From positions 1-64,000 of the forward strand of contig CAJUGD010000004.1 in the NCBI GenBank assembly GCA_910586205.1: a stretch of 64,000 bases of DNA, given 5' to 3'. The notes under the pieces are model-generated. The model ran no database searches and had not been told where the DNA came from. It worked only from the letters and a program-made list of their open reading frames with translations. A program made the translations under genes and the position numbers. The DNA comes from an uncultured Lachnospiraceae bacterium (GTDB lineage Bacteria > Bacillota > Clostridia > Lachnospirales > Lachnospiraceae). Below, in pieces: positions 50,848 through 59,666 of this stretch (positions are counted from its first letter, which is position 1; each line of letters begins with the position of its first letter).

Positions 50848-51984
50848 ATGGAATTTAGAGATTTAAACCGACAATATAGAAAACTTCATACATCAATTAA
50901 TGAAAGAATTGCAGAGGTTATTTCCTCTGCACATTTTATATCCGGGGAACCGGTAACAATTTTAGAACAGGCTCTGGCTGAATATGTGGGAACAAGGCAT
51001 TGCATTTCCTGCGGCAATGGCACGGACGCAATCACTATCGCTCTGATGGCTTACGGAGTAGGAGTGGGAGATGCTGTGTTTGTGCCTGATTTTACGTTCT
51101 TTTCTTCTGGAGAATGCCCGGCCGGGGTTGGAGCGGTTCCCGTTTTTGTGGATGTGCGGCGTGACACTTATAATATGGATGTATCATCGTTAGAGAAAGC
51201 CATAGAGCATGTAAAAGCAGAAGGAAGGTTAAAGCCTCGGGCAGTGGTGACAGTAGATTTGTTTGGTTTGCCGGCAGAGTATGATGTCATTCGTTCTGTC
51301 TGTGACAGGTATGGATTGCTTTTGCTAGAGGATGGAGCCCAAGGCTTCGGCGGAAGAATTGGAAAACAGAAATGCTGCAGCTTTGGAGATATCTCTACTA
51401 CATCTTTTTTTCCGGCAAAACCTTTGGGGTGTTATGGAGATGGGGGCGCTGTTTTTACGGATGATGACAAAATTGCTGCGTTATGCCGGTCTATAGCAGT
51501 TCACGGAAAGAATGCGGATGATAAGTATGACAATGTGCGTCTGGGTATGAACAGCAGGCTTGATACGCTTCAGGCGGCGATCCTGATACCAAAATTAAGA
51601 GCTTTCAGAGAGTATGAGCTGGAGGCTGTAAATCAGGCAGCAGAGAGGTATACGGAACTTTTGAGTGATATAGAGGGATTGAGGCTTCCTGTGATGCCAG
51701 ATGGTTATTATAGTTCATGGGCACAATATACGGTCCAGATTCCTGATGGTACGGATCGGGATGCGGTGCAGAGGAGGATGAAGGAAGCCGGTATTCCCAC
51801 TATGGTTTATTACAAGAAGCCCATGCATAGGCAGGGTGCTTTTTACGGTACAAGATCTGGAGAGGCAGATTGTCCTGTGACGGAGGATATTTGTGATAAG
51901 GTGCTTTGTCTTCCAATTCATCCCTATTTAGAAGCAGGGGAGATCGAGGTAGTGGCCCAGGAACTGAGAAAGGCATTATGGTGA
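50848..51984 (+). CDS. DegT/DnrJ/EryC1/StrS aminotransferase (second of the locus)
   Basis: The protein has 378 residues. Blocks CGNGTDAITIALMAYGVG, FVPDFTFFSSGECP and TSFFPAKPLGCYGDGG (PLP Lys) place it in the same PLP sugar aminotransferase family as the 29358 gene, but the two are clearly distinct. Its base composition is richer in GC than the middle of the EPS locus, so it may come from another source or be older. It might act on another keto sugar of the repeat. GGAGAAAAAG lies before the ATG. It is the last gene before a long hairpin. Confidence 0.88.
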   Translation: MEFRDLNRQYRKLHTSINERIAEVISSAHFISGEPVTILEQALAEYVGTRHCISCGNGTDAITIALMAYGVGVGDAVFVPDFTFFSSGECPAGVGAVPVFVDVRRDTYNMDVSSLEKAIEHVKAEGRLKPRAVVTVDLFGLPAEYDVIRSVCDRYGLLLLEDGAQGFGGRIGKQKCCSFGDISTTSFFPAKPLGCYGDGGAVFTDDDKIAALCRSIAVHGKNADDKYDNVRLGMNSRLDTLQAAILIPKLRAFREYELEAVNQAAERYTELLSDIEGLRLPVMPDGYYSSWAQYTVQIPDGTDRDAVQRRMKEAGIPTMVYYKKPMHRQGAFYGTRSGEADCPVTEDICDKVLCLPIHPYLEAGEIEVVAQELRKALW

Positions 51985-52051
51985 GCCTTTGATAATTCAA
52001 TAGGCTTCACATTTTTGCGAAATACTTATGAAACATTAGGCTGGGATACCA

Positions 52052-52107
52052 GGATCAGAAGGTCATGTATGACGTGCTTTGCATGTCTATACATGACCCT
52101 TTGATCC
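52052..52107. other. Long near-perfect hairpin after the EPS locus
   Basis: GGATCA and GGTCATGTAT (52052-52070) pair with ATACATGACC and TGATCC (52089-52107), and GACGTGC/GCATGTC close the middle around a TTT loop, making a rod of about 25 pairs with a few wobbles. There is no strong T-run on either side (GAAAAATACC follows), so termination is possible but not typical. It marks the end of the EPS transcript and lies between convergent genes. Confidence 0.55.
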
Positions 52108-52131
52108 GAAAAATACCTTTTGCCCCCTACA

Positions 52132-52665
52132 TCATGCTATTTGATTAAGGCGATCTTTAACTTTTTTTAATTCTTCCTCTAAAATTCTGACACGAATGAT
52201 GAGAAGCTCTTTTTCATTTTCGACTTTTAGTGCATCGTCAAGTTTGCGGTTTAGATCAAGATGGCCTTCTGCTATAATTCGAATATTTTTATCTGTTATA
52301 TTCTCAAGATGAACTTCAAGACTTGTCACCCTCTTGTCTAGATTCTTGATATCGTTCTTCATGCCATCGATATCGTTCTTCATGCCATCGATATCGTTCT
52401 TCATGCCATCGATATCGTTTTTCATGCCATCGATATCGTTTTTCATGCCATCGATATCGTTTTTCATGCCATCGATGTCGTTTTTCATGCCATCGATGTC
52501 GTTTTTCATGCCATCGATGTCGTTCTTCATGACATCAATATCCTTCTTTATAACATCGATATCATTTCTCAAAGTCTTTATATCATTTTTCATGATATTC
52601 ATATCATCTTTGAGTGGTTGTATCAAACCTGCAATGGCCTGCAAATCTTCTTTAGTCAATGCCAT
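52132..52665 (-). CDS. Coiled-coil protein with perfect heptad tandem repeats
   Basis: The protein has 177 residues. The middle holds eight copies of the heptad NDIDGMK, flanked by degenerate copies (NDIDVIK, KDIDVMK and others), forming one long coiled coil. The N-terminus has LTKEDLQAIAGLIQPL and the C-terminus a second helix ending in a Lys/Glu-rich tail. Such proteins are common in Lachnospiraceae and have no known function. AAGGGG lies upstream of the start. The repeats are nearly identical at DNA level, so coil length may vary between strains. Confidence 0.75.
   Translation of the reverse strand: MALTKEDLQAIAGLIQPLKDDMNIMKNDIKTLRNDIDVIKKDIDVMKNDIDGMKNDIDGMKNDIDGMKNDIDGMKNDIDGMKNDIDGMKNDIDGMKNDIDGMKNDIKNLDKRVTSLEVHLENITDKNIRIIAEGHLDLNRKLDDALKVENEKELLIIRVRILEEELKKVKDRLNQIA
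52351..52518. repeat. Eight tandem 21-bp repeats inside the coiled-coil gene
   Basis: Eight consecutive 21-bp units with the core CATGCCATCGAT; differences are limited to a C/T and an A/G position. Degenerate units continue to about 52603. In-frame unit length means copy-number changes would not break the gene. Confidence 0.88.
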
Positions 52666-53031
52666 TCTATCACCCCTTTTTATTATGGTAAATTATGTAA
52701 GGATTTTGGATTGTTTATATTATATCATGTCACCGTTTGTCAGTACTGCTTTGCCTGCACATCAGTGTATTTTTAGTATATCACAATTAGAATGTGAAGT
52801 CTATTGAATTGTCAAAGGGCAGTTATGTTTACAGGATTCCTGTGAACGTAATGAATTTATTATATTAATAATATTACAGAGGATATTACAGAGTAAAAAG
52901 GAAAACTTTTTTAGAGTTTGGAAAGGATAATAAGAATCCATAGAACAAGGTCATAAGTTGTTTAAAGAGAATGCCAAGTATTTATAAAACACCGGGCATC
53001 TATCAGAATTATTCCCGAAAATAACAAAAAA
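52666..53031. other. Intergenic region between the coiled-coil gene and the tRNA
   Basis: This AT-rich stretch of 366 bases holds a TATAAT-like -10 on the minus strand near 52719-52726, probably for the coiled-coil gene, without a convincing -35. I see no gene, repeat or further structure in it. Confidence 0.4.
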
Positions 53032-53103
53032 TGCGTCTGAGAGGAATCGAACCTCCGCACATGGCTCCGGAGGCCATTGCTCTATCCACTGAGCTACAGA
53101 CGC
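53032..53103 (-). tRNA. tRNA-Arg (anticodon CCG)
   Basis: The minus strand folds as a cloverleaf: acceptor GCGTCTG/CAGACGC, D arm with GCTCAGTGGATAGAGC, anticodon stem ATGGC/GCCAT around CTCCGGA (anticodon CCG), and T arm with GGTTCGATTCC. The discriminator base is A and CCA is not encoded. A T-run follows the 3' end on the minus strand, which may terminate it. Confidence 0.93.
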
Positions 53104-53289
53104 ATCTCTTTTATTATACACGATTTTTTTAGAATTGCAAGTGGATTTATTGATTTTCTATGGTTATTTTGTTATTATAAGTAGCAGCTAAGGATATGAT
53201 TCATGAACTGGCTGAAGCAATGTAAGATAAAAGGATATGATACAATATAATGGTGATAGAATAGGATCGCTTTTTGGGAGGATGTTTGG

Positions 53290-54315
53290 ATGAAGAAGAA
53301 ATCAGGAGGACAACAGGGATTAAGGCTGAATCAGGAACAGAAGAATTTTTTACAGGTGATGATAATTCCGCTGATTGTCATTATATTGATTGTGATAATA
53401 CGGATTGCAGATCAGCCGGAAAAAGAAAAAACAGCGGATGAAACGATAGGAGCGTCGTCGCCTACTGTGGGGGAGTTAGAGACAGGGGTCACGGCGGCGG
53501 TTTTGATTGATCTGGAGCAGGAAAGGCTGCCGGAGGAGCCGGGGGACGAGCCGGATGAGACTTCACCTGCAGAAACAGAGGGTGAAACGGAACCAGAAAG
53601 TCTGGATGAGTTTGCCACAGAGCGTTTTCAGCGGGATGGTGTTCCGGAAATATTGGAATTGATGCAGAGTTATTTTAAGGCAAGGGTTTGGGCGGATGCA
53701 GAGGAGATGAATCGTCTTTATGGGATTGAGGGTGTTTCTGCTCAGGAGTTGGAAGCTCAAGGGGCGCGGATGAGGAGCAATGCCAAATATGTGCAGGATT
53801 TTGAGAATATTGCCACTTATGTGATGGAAAGTACAGAGCCGGATTCCTGGCTGGTGTATGCTGTAGCGGATATTAATTTTTATACCTCCAAGACCAGGGC
53901 GCCTATGGTCATGTGGTGCTATGTGAAAAAGAACAGTGACGGAAATTATATTATTGTAAATAATCGTGACTTTTCAGCGCAGGCCATGCAGTTTATTGAT
54001 GAAGCGAATCATTCGGATGAGGTGAGGAAGCTGGCATCGGATGTGAACAGAAGGCTCAGAGAGGCGCTTCAATCGGATGAAAAGCTGAATCAGGTCTATG
54101 GGGTGCTGCGGGATGGCTCTCCGGTATGGGACGGAACTAAGGAGACAGAACCAGAGGTTTCCATTGTAGGGGGAACTTATGGGGAGGGTCAAGGGGATGG
54201 AACAGAGATTAATCTTGAGGAAAGTTCAGAGCAGATCCCAGAAGAAGATGGAGGAGAAGCTGGCAGCACTTCAGCGGAAGGAACGGGCAGTGAACCGCAG
54301 CCGGAGACAGACTGA
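53290..54315 (+). CDS. Membrane-anchored acidic protein of unknown function
   Basis: The protein has 341 residues. A basic N-terminus and one membrane helix (about 24-43) are followed by a Glu/Pro/Thr-rich acidic linker, a folded domain (about 105-250, starting RFQRDGVPEILELMQSYFKA) with IATYVMESTEPDSWLVYAVADI, and an acidic Gly/Ser-rich tail. The topology suggests an outside-facing protein. No family is recognised, though similar proteins occur in Lachnospiraceae. It precedes queA but is 160 bases away. Confidence 0.7.
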   Translation: MKKKSGGQQGLRLNQEQKNFLQVMIIPLIVIILIVIIRIADQPEKEKTADETIGASSPTVGELETGVTAAVLIDLEQERLPEEPGDEPDETSPAETEGETEPESLDEFATERFQRDGVPEILELMQSYFKARVWADAEEMNRLYGIEGVSAQELEAQGARMRSNAKYVQDFENIATYVMESTEPDSWLVYAVADINFYTSKTRAPMVMWCYVKKNSDGNYIIVNNRDFSAQAMQFIDEANHSDEVRKLASDVNRRLREALQSDEKLNQVYGVLRDGSPVWDGTKETEPEVSIVGGTYGEGQGDGTEINLEESSEQIPEEDGGEAGSTSAEGTGSEPQPETD

Positions 54316-54476
54316 AAAATGGGAATCAGCTAAGCTGAAAATGAGTTTGAAAAGCTGAATCAGAGCGGAACTGAAAAAGAGTAAGTTTGTCAGCCAAGAT
54401 TTGAAAACGACAAACAAGGGTGATTAAGCGGAAAAACGGATGGATAATGATACATGGGAAAGGAATGACAGAATGC

Positions 54477-55526
54477 ATGAATGTTAAGGATTTTTATTTT
54501 GAACTGCCACAGGAGCTGATTGCCCAGGATCCATTGGAGGATCGTTCGGCGTCCAGGCTTCTGGTAATGGACAAGAATACAGGAGAAATTCGGCATCGAA
54601 GGTTTCGGGATATTACGGAATATCTGCATCCCGGAGATTGTCTGGTGCTCAATGACACCAAGGTGATTCCGGCGCGGCTAATGGGTGTGAAGGAGGATAC
54701 AAAAGCAAGGATAGAGGTTTTGCTTCTAATAAGGAAGGATAAGGATATATGGGAGGCTTTGGTGAAGCCAGGCAAAAAGTGCAGACCAGGTGCAAAGCTT
54801 TCTTTTGGGGAGGGACTGCTTAAGGGCACGGTTCTGGATGTGGTGGAAGAAGGGAATCGGTTGATTCAGTTTGAGTATGAGGGGATTTTTGAGGAAGTGC
54901 TGGACAGGCTGGGGAAGATGCCGCTGCCTCCTTATATTACCCACGAACTGAAAGATAAGAATCGTTATCAGACGGTGTATGCCAGACATGATGGATCGGC
55001 GGCTGCGCCCACAGCAGGGCTGCATTTTACGGAGAATTTGCTGAAACAGATTCAGGACAGGGGAGTGGACATTGCTCATGTGACCTTGCATGTGGGATTG
55101 GGAACGTTTCGCCCGGTTAAAGTAGAGAATGTGCTGGATCATCACATGCATTCGGAGTTTTATGTGGTGGAGGAGGCAGAAGCGGAAAAAATCAACCGGG
55201 CAAAGGCGGCTGGAGGAAGAATTATCTGTGTGGGGACCACAAGCTGCCGGACACTGGAGTCAGCCACAGGGGAGGACGGGATTTTGAGGGCAGGAAGCGG
55301 CTGGACGGATATTTTTATTTATCCGGGGTATAGGTTTAAGATTTTGGACTGCCTGATTACGAATTTTCATCTTCCGGAGTCTACTTTGGTGATGCTGGTG
55401 TCAGCTTTGGCTGGAAGGGAGCATGTGCTTCATGCTTACGAGGAGGCGATCCGTGAAAAATACAGATTTTTCAGTTTTGGCGATGCCTGTTTTTTGGCTG
55501 ACCTGAAAATGCGGAGCGAGGAATGA
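54477..55526 (+). CDS. queA: S-adenosylmethionine:tRNA ribosyltransferase-isomerase QueA
   Basis: The protein has 349 residues from the ATG at 54477 (MNVKDFYFELPQELIAQDP, the normal QueA start). The ATG at 54465 is an alternative; AAGGA is 12 bases upstream of the chosen start. Family blocks include ASRLLVMD, LVLNDTKVIPARL, PLPPYI and PTAGLHFTE. QueA moves the ribosyl part of SAM to preQ1-tRNA in queuosine synthesis. The stop overlaps the start of the pseudouridine synthase gene. Confidence 0.93.
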   Translation: MNVKDFYFELPQELIAQDPLEDRSASRLLVMDKNTGEIRHRRFRDITEYLHPGDCLVLNDTKVIPARLMGVKEDTKARIEVLLLIRKDKDIWEALVKPGKKCRPGAKLSFGEGLLKGTVLDVVEEGNRLIQFEYEGIFEEVLDRLGKMPLPPYITHELKDKNRYQTVYARHDGSAAAPTAGLHFTENLLKQIQDRGVDIAHVTLHVGLGTFRPVKVENVLDHHMHSEFYVVEEAEAEKINRAKAAGGRIICVGTTSCRTLESATGEDGILRAGSGWTDIFIYPGYRFKILDCLITNFHLPESTLVMLVSALAGREHVLHAYEEAIREKYRFFSFGDACFLADLKMRSEE

Positions 55527-55528
55527 TC

Positions 55529-56281
55529 ATGGAATCAGTTCGTCTGAATAAATATTTAAGTATGAGGGGGATCTGTTCCCGCAGGGAGGCAGACAGAAGA
55601 ATCGCGGCAGGAGAGATTACCATTGATGGCAGGACAGCAATGGTGGGAGAACGGGTTACCGGATTGGAACGGATCTGTTTTTCTGACAGGCTGATCGGAG
55701 AGGAGGAGAAAGGACAGGAAACAGAGCCTGTTCTTTTGGTGGTCAACAAGCCCTGCGGGGTGGTCTGCACTGCTTCCGATAAAGACCGGGCTCCTAATGT
55801 GGTAGAGATGGTGGGATATCCGTCCCGGATTTATCCTGTGGGGAGGCTGGATAAGGATTCGGAAGGGCTTCTTCTTATGACTAACCAGGGGGAGCTTGCC
55901 AATAAGATCATGCATGCAGGAAGCCTTCATGAAAAGGAATATGTGGTTACAGTGGACAGGCCGCTTCAGGAAACATTTCTCAAAAAAATGCGGGAGGGTG
56001 TGGAGCTGAAGGAGTTAGGAGAAACAACCCGGCCCTGCCTGGTGAAGCAAGAGGGGGCAAGGCGCTTTCGGATTGTGCTGACTCAGGGGCTGAACCGTCA
56101 GATTCGGCGAATGTGTCAGGCCCTGGGATTTCGCGTTGTGACTTTAAAGCGGGTACGTATTATGAATATCCATTTGGGAAAACTCCAGCCAGGGGAGTTT
56201 CGGAAGGCTACGAAGGATGAGTGGAAGGAATTGGTGCGCCGTGTGTATGGAAAAGACGGCGTTTGGCCGGAAATATGGTGA
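55529..56281 (+). CDS. rRNA pseudouridine synthase, RsuA/RluB/RluF family
   Basis: The protein has 250 residues from the ATG at 55529, with GCGAGGA upstream; an ATG at 55523 is also possible. An N-terminal S4 RNA-binding domain (VRLNKYLSMRGICSRREADR) leads to the catalytic domain, with YPVGRLDKDSEGLLLMTN (the catalytic Asp lies in GRLD) and GLNRQIRRM near 195. It converts a uridine in rRNA to pseudouridine. The exact subfamily (RluB or RluF) is not certain. Confidence 0.9.
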   Translation: MESVRLNKYLSMRGICSRREADRRIAAGEITIDGRTAMVGERVTGLERICFSDRLIGEEEKGQETEPVLLVVNKPCGVVCTASDKDRAPNVVEMVGYPSRIYPVGRLDKDSEGLLLMTNQGELANKIMHAGSLHEKEYVVTVDRPLQETFLKKMREGVELKELGETTRPCLVKQEGARRFRIVLTQGLNRQIRRMCQALGFRVVTLKRVRIMNIHLGKLQPGEFRKATKDEWKELVRRVYGKDGVWPEIW

Positions 56282-56317
56282 ATAGTAATGGGAGCAGAAA
56301 TCAGGATGGAGAGGAAA

Positions 56318-58315
56318 ATGACGGAAAACAGGGAAGAAATCATCAAGCGGATGAAAGCTTTGTCAGCTTTGCTTTTGCCTGCAGCAAGGGCTTACTATGA
56401 GGAAAGCCGGGAGATCATGAGCAACCGGGAGTATGACCAGTTGTACGATGAGCTTTTAGAGTTGGAAAAAAGTACCGGGATTATACTGGCAGGAAGTCCT
56501 ACTCAAAAAGTAGGGTATGAGGTGCTGAGTGAGCTGCCGAAGGAAGCTCATGAAACTCCTATGCTATCCCTTGATAAGACCAAGGAGGTTGAAGCACTGC
56601 AGGAATGGCTGGGAGAACAGAAAGGGATTCTGTCCTGGAAGCTGGATGGCCTGACTATTGTACTGACCTATGAAGGCGGGAATTTGGTGAAGGCTGTTAC
56701 CAGGGGAAATGGGGAGATTGGAGAGGTAATTACCAACAATGCCAGGGTATTTGCCAATGTGCCTTTAAGGATTGCCTATGAGGGGCAGCTGATTCTGCGG
56801 GGGGAGGCTGTGATCCGGTATTCAGATTTTAATCATATTAATGAGGAAATCCAGGATGTGGATGCCAGGTACAAGAACCCGAGGAACCTGTGCAGCGGTT
56901 CGGTGCGCCAGCTCAACAATGAGATTACTGCCAAGAGAAGCGTAAATTTTGAAGCATTTATGCTGGTAAAAGCAGACGGTGTGGATTTCAAAAATTCCAG
57001 AAGGGAGCAGTTTCAGTGGCTAAAGGACCAGGGCTTTGATGTGGTGGAATATCATGAGGTCACAAGGGAAAACCTACCTGATGCAGTGGCTGCTTTTTCG
57101 GAGGCGGTTGGGACAAGTGATATGCCTTCAGACGGTTTGGTGCTCTTGTTGGATGATATTGCATATGGAGAGTCCTTGGGGCGTACTGCTAAATTTCCTC
57201 GGAATTCCATTGCTTTTAAGTGGGCTGACGAGGTTCGGGAGACTAAGCTTGTGGAGATCGAGTGGAGCGCTTCCCGGACCGGGCTGATTAATCCGGTGGC
57301 GATTTTTGAGCCGGTGGAGCTGGAGGGAACGACTGTCAGCCGGGCTAGTGTCCATAATATCAGCATTATGGAGGCCTTAAAGCTGGGGGAGGGAGACACG
57401 ATCACGGTCTATAAGGCGAATATGATCATTCCCCAGATTGCTGAAAACCTGACAGGAAGCGGGACTGTCAGGATTCCGGAAAAGTGTCCGGTCTGTCAGG
57501 GGGAGACGGAGATCCGCCAGGTAAATGATGTGCGTTCTCTGTACTGTATGAATCCGGAGTGCCAGGCGAAGAAAATCAAGAGTTTTACCTTGCTGGTCAG
57601 CCGGGATGCGCTGAATATTGACGGGCTTTCAGAGGCAACATTAGAGAAGTTTATTGCGGCTGGATTTATTCATGAGTATGCGGACATTTTTCATCTGGAC
57701 TGTCATGAGGAGGCAATCATTACCATGGAAGGGTTTGGAAAGAAATCTTATGACAATCTTATGGCTGCTATAAAAGCTGCTTCCCATACCACCCTTCCCA
57801 GGATGATTTATGGGCTGGGGATTACCGGAATCGGTCTTGCCAATGCCAAGATGCTGTGCCGCACCTTCCATTTAGATTTTGATGCGATGAGAAGGGCTGA
57901 GAAAGAGGAGCTGATGGAGACAGATGGGATTGGAGAGGTTCTTGCAGATGCCTGGACTGGCTATTTTGCATCAGAGAGGAATAACCGTCAGGTGGATGGA
58001 CTTCTGGCAGAGCTGACGATTGAACAGGAGCCAGAAAGTGAAGAAGATGCTGTTTTTGCGGGAAAGGTTTTCGTGATTACCGGTTCAGTGGAGCATTTTG
58101 CCAACCGAAAGGCACTGCAGGCGGAGATAGAGAAGCGGGGCGGTAAGGCTACAGGCTCTGTGACGGCAAAGACCAGCTATCTTATCAATAACGATGTTAC
58201 ATCAAATTCGTCAAAAAATAAAAAAGCAAAAGAATTGGGAATCCCGATTATTTCGGAGCTGGATTTCCTGAACATGCTGGGAGGGAACGAGAATGCCGAT
58301 CAAGGTACAGAATGA
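56318..58315 (+). CDS. ligA: NAD-dependent DNA ligase, divergent LigA
   Basis: The protein has 665 residues from the ATG at 56318 (GGAG 7 bases upstream). The domains are in order: Ia (YEESREIMSNREYDQLYDEL), adenylation domain with the active Lys in SWKLDG, OB fold, zinc finger (CPVC and C...C in YCMNPEC), HhH and a C-terminal BRCT. Several usual residues differ: the family's ELKLDG is SWKLDG, and TRGDG..GED is TRGNGEIGEV. Length is normal. It may be a divergent housekeeping ligase or an accessory one. The end overlaps metA. Confidence 0.9.
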   Translation: MTENREEIIKRMKALSALLLPAARAYYEESREIMSNREYDQLYDELLELEKSTGIILAGSPTQKVGYEVLSELPKEAHETPMLSLDKTKEVEALQEWLGEQKGILSWKLDGLTIVLTYEGGNLVKAVTRGNGEIGEVITNNARVFANVPLRIAYEGQLILRGEAVIRYSDFNHINEEIQDVDARYKNPRNLCSGSVRQLNNEITAKRSVNFEAFMLVKADGVDFKNSRREQFQWLKDQGFDVVEYHEVTRENLPDAVAAFSEAVGTSDMPSDGLVLLLDDIAYGESLGRTAKFPRNSIAFKWADEVRETKLVEIEWSASRTGLINPVAIFEPVELEGTTVSRASVHNISIMEALKLGEGDTITVYKANMIIPQIAENLTGSGTVRIPEKCPVCQGETEIRQVNDVRSLYCMNPECQAKKIKSFTLLVSRDALNIDGLSEATLEKFIAAGFIHEYADIFHLDCHEEAIITMEGFGKKSYDNLMAAIKAASHTTLPRMIYGLGITGIGLANAKMLCRTFHLDFDAMRRAEKEELMETDGIGEVLADAWTGYFASERNNRQVDGLLAELTIEQEPESEEDAVFAGKVFVITGSVEHFANRKALQAEIEKRGGKATGSVTAKTSYLINNDVTSNSSKNKKAKELGIPIISELDFLNMLGGNENADQGTE

Positions 58316-59210
58316 TTTGCCGGCCAGGGCGATCCTGGAATCGGAGAATATATTTGTGATGGATGAGAAGCGTGCTTTAAGCCAGGACATTCGTCCGCTG
58401 CAGATTTTGATTTTAAATCTGATGCCTATTAAGGAGGAGACAGAGACCCAGCTCTTGCGTGCATTGTCTAATACGCCGCTGCAGGTGGACTGTACTTTTT
58501 TGATGCTGAGCACCCATACCTCCCGGAATACATCAGCAAGCCATTTAAACCAGTTTTATGTGTCTTTTGAGGAAATCCGCAGGCAGAAGTTTGACGGGAT
58601 GATCATTACAGGAGCTCCGGTGGAGAACTTGGAATATGAAGAAGTCACTTACTGGGAGGAACTGAAACAGATTATGGAGTGGACAAAGACTCATGTCCAT
58701 TCTACTTTCTATATTTGCTGGGGAGCTCAGGCAGGGCTTTATTATCACTACGGGATCCCTAAATATAAGAGAGACAAAAAGCTGTCCGGTATTTATGAAC
58801 ATCAAGTGCTGCACCACAAGGTGCCTTTGGTGAGGGGGATGGATGATTTTGTGATGGCGCCTCATTCACGGTATACAGAGGTTCTGCGCAGGGATATTGA
58901 ACGGCATCCTGAGCTGAATATTCTGGCCGAATCCAGGGAGGCCGGAGTGTTTTTGGTGATGAAAAGGGATGGGAGCCAGATCTTTGTACAGGGGCATCCG
59001 GAATATGACCGTATGACTTTGAATAGTGAGTATCACCGGGATCTGAAGAAGGGGCTTTCACCGGAGGTGCCGTGTAATTATTATGAGGATAATGATCCTT
59101 TCGGCAGACCGATTCTTAGCTGGAGGAATGTGTGCAATACCCTGTATGCAAATTGGCTGAATTATTATGTATATCAGACTACAGATTATATTTTGGACAG
59201 TAATGAATAA
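58293..59210 (+). CDS. metA: Homoserine O-acyltransferase MetA, predicted acetyl-CoA type
   Basis: The protein has 305 residues and overlaps the end of ligA, with GGGAGGGAACGAG upstream. The catalytic Cys is C142 in ICWGAQAGLYYH, and later HPEYD holds the expected His-Glu. Position 111, which sets acyl-CoA choice in this family (Gly for succinyl, Glu for acetyl), is Glu111 in TGAPVE. So it is predicted to make O-acetylhomoserine for methionine synthesis, despite the usual name homoserine O-succinyltransferase. No SAM or T-box riboswitch fits in the short upstream space. Confidence 0.93.
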   Translation: MPIKVQNDLPARAILESENIFVMDEKRALSQDIRPLQILILNLMPIKEETETQLLRALSNTPLQVDCTFLMLSTHTSRNTSASHLNQFYVSFEEIRRQKFDGMIITGAPVENLEYEEVTYWEELKQIMEWTKTHVHSTFYICWGAQAGLYYHYGIPKYKRDKKLSGIYEHQVLHHKVPLVRGMDDFVMAPHSRYTEVLRRDIERHPELNILAESREAGVFLVMKRDGSQIFVQGHPEYDRMTLNSEYHRDLKKGLSPEVPCNYYEDNDPFGRPILSWRNVCNTLYANWLNYYVYQTTDYILDSNE

Positions 59211-59289
59211 ATAACTGTCAAACGGCATATACTTCTACTAATGGGATAACTTACCAAATATAATAAGATCCTAAGGAGGGAGTGTAACT

Positions 59290-59535
59290 ATGGCGAGAAG
59301 AGCAAGAAGAACGCCGTTGGAAAAATATCAGGAGGAGCTTTTTGAGGTACAAGCCAGCATAGAGCAGTATGAGGATTGTCTGGAAACCCTTCGGGAAAAG
59401 GAGAAGGGACTGAAAGAGCAGATTATGCTTGAGAAATTTAAGGAGGTCAATGAGCTCTTGGAGGTTCAGAACATGTCCTTGGATGATTTGAAGGAGCTTT
59501 TGACAGCAGAGGGCGGGAGCGTGCAGATCGCGTAG
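59290..59535 (+). CDS. Small coiled-coil protein of unknown function
   Basis: The protein has 81 residues. A basic start (MARRARRTPLEKY) is followed by a coiled coil (EELFEVQASIEQYEDCLETL and onward to about residue 55) and an acidic end. A strong AAGGAGGG precedes the ATG, and an intrinsic terminator follows 42 bases after the stop, so it is a real monocistronic gene. No family is recognised. Confidence 0.72.
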   Translation: MARRARRTPLEKYQEELFEVQASIEQYEDCLETLREKEKGLKEQIMLEKFKEVNELLEVQNMSLDDLKELLTAEGGSVQIA

Positions 59536-59576
59536 AGGATAAAAAATTTGACAAATAAAAAGCAGTAAAGATTGGA

Positions 59577-59609
59577 AAAGAGCGGATGGATAAGATCTGC
59601 TCTTTTTTT
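59577..59609 (+). terminator. Intrinsic terminator of the small coiled-coil gene
   Basis: AAAGAGC (59577-59583) pairs with GCTCTTT (59599-59605), with GAT/ATC extending the stem, followed by a T-run to 59609. Confidence 0.82.
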
Positions 59610-59666
59610 CCTTTTCTTGTAAATCTGAAGGGTTCGTGATAGAATGTGGTGAGGAGGAAACAAGAA

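Noticed and set aside
24458..51984. Wzz/tyrosine-kinase (CpsB-D type) chain-length control genes
   Set aside because: Searched for among the frames of the locus and not found; they may be elsewhere in the genome.
52351..52603. Tandem short repeats as a CRISPR array
   Set aside because: Units are contiguous 21-bp in-frame codons of a coiled-coil gene with no spacers and no cas genes nearby.
52334..52807. Plus-strand frame of 157 residues rich in Phe/Ser over the repeats
   Set aside because: It is the antisense shadow of the heptad repeat gene; no ribosome site and repetitive translation only because the repeat is a multiple of three.
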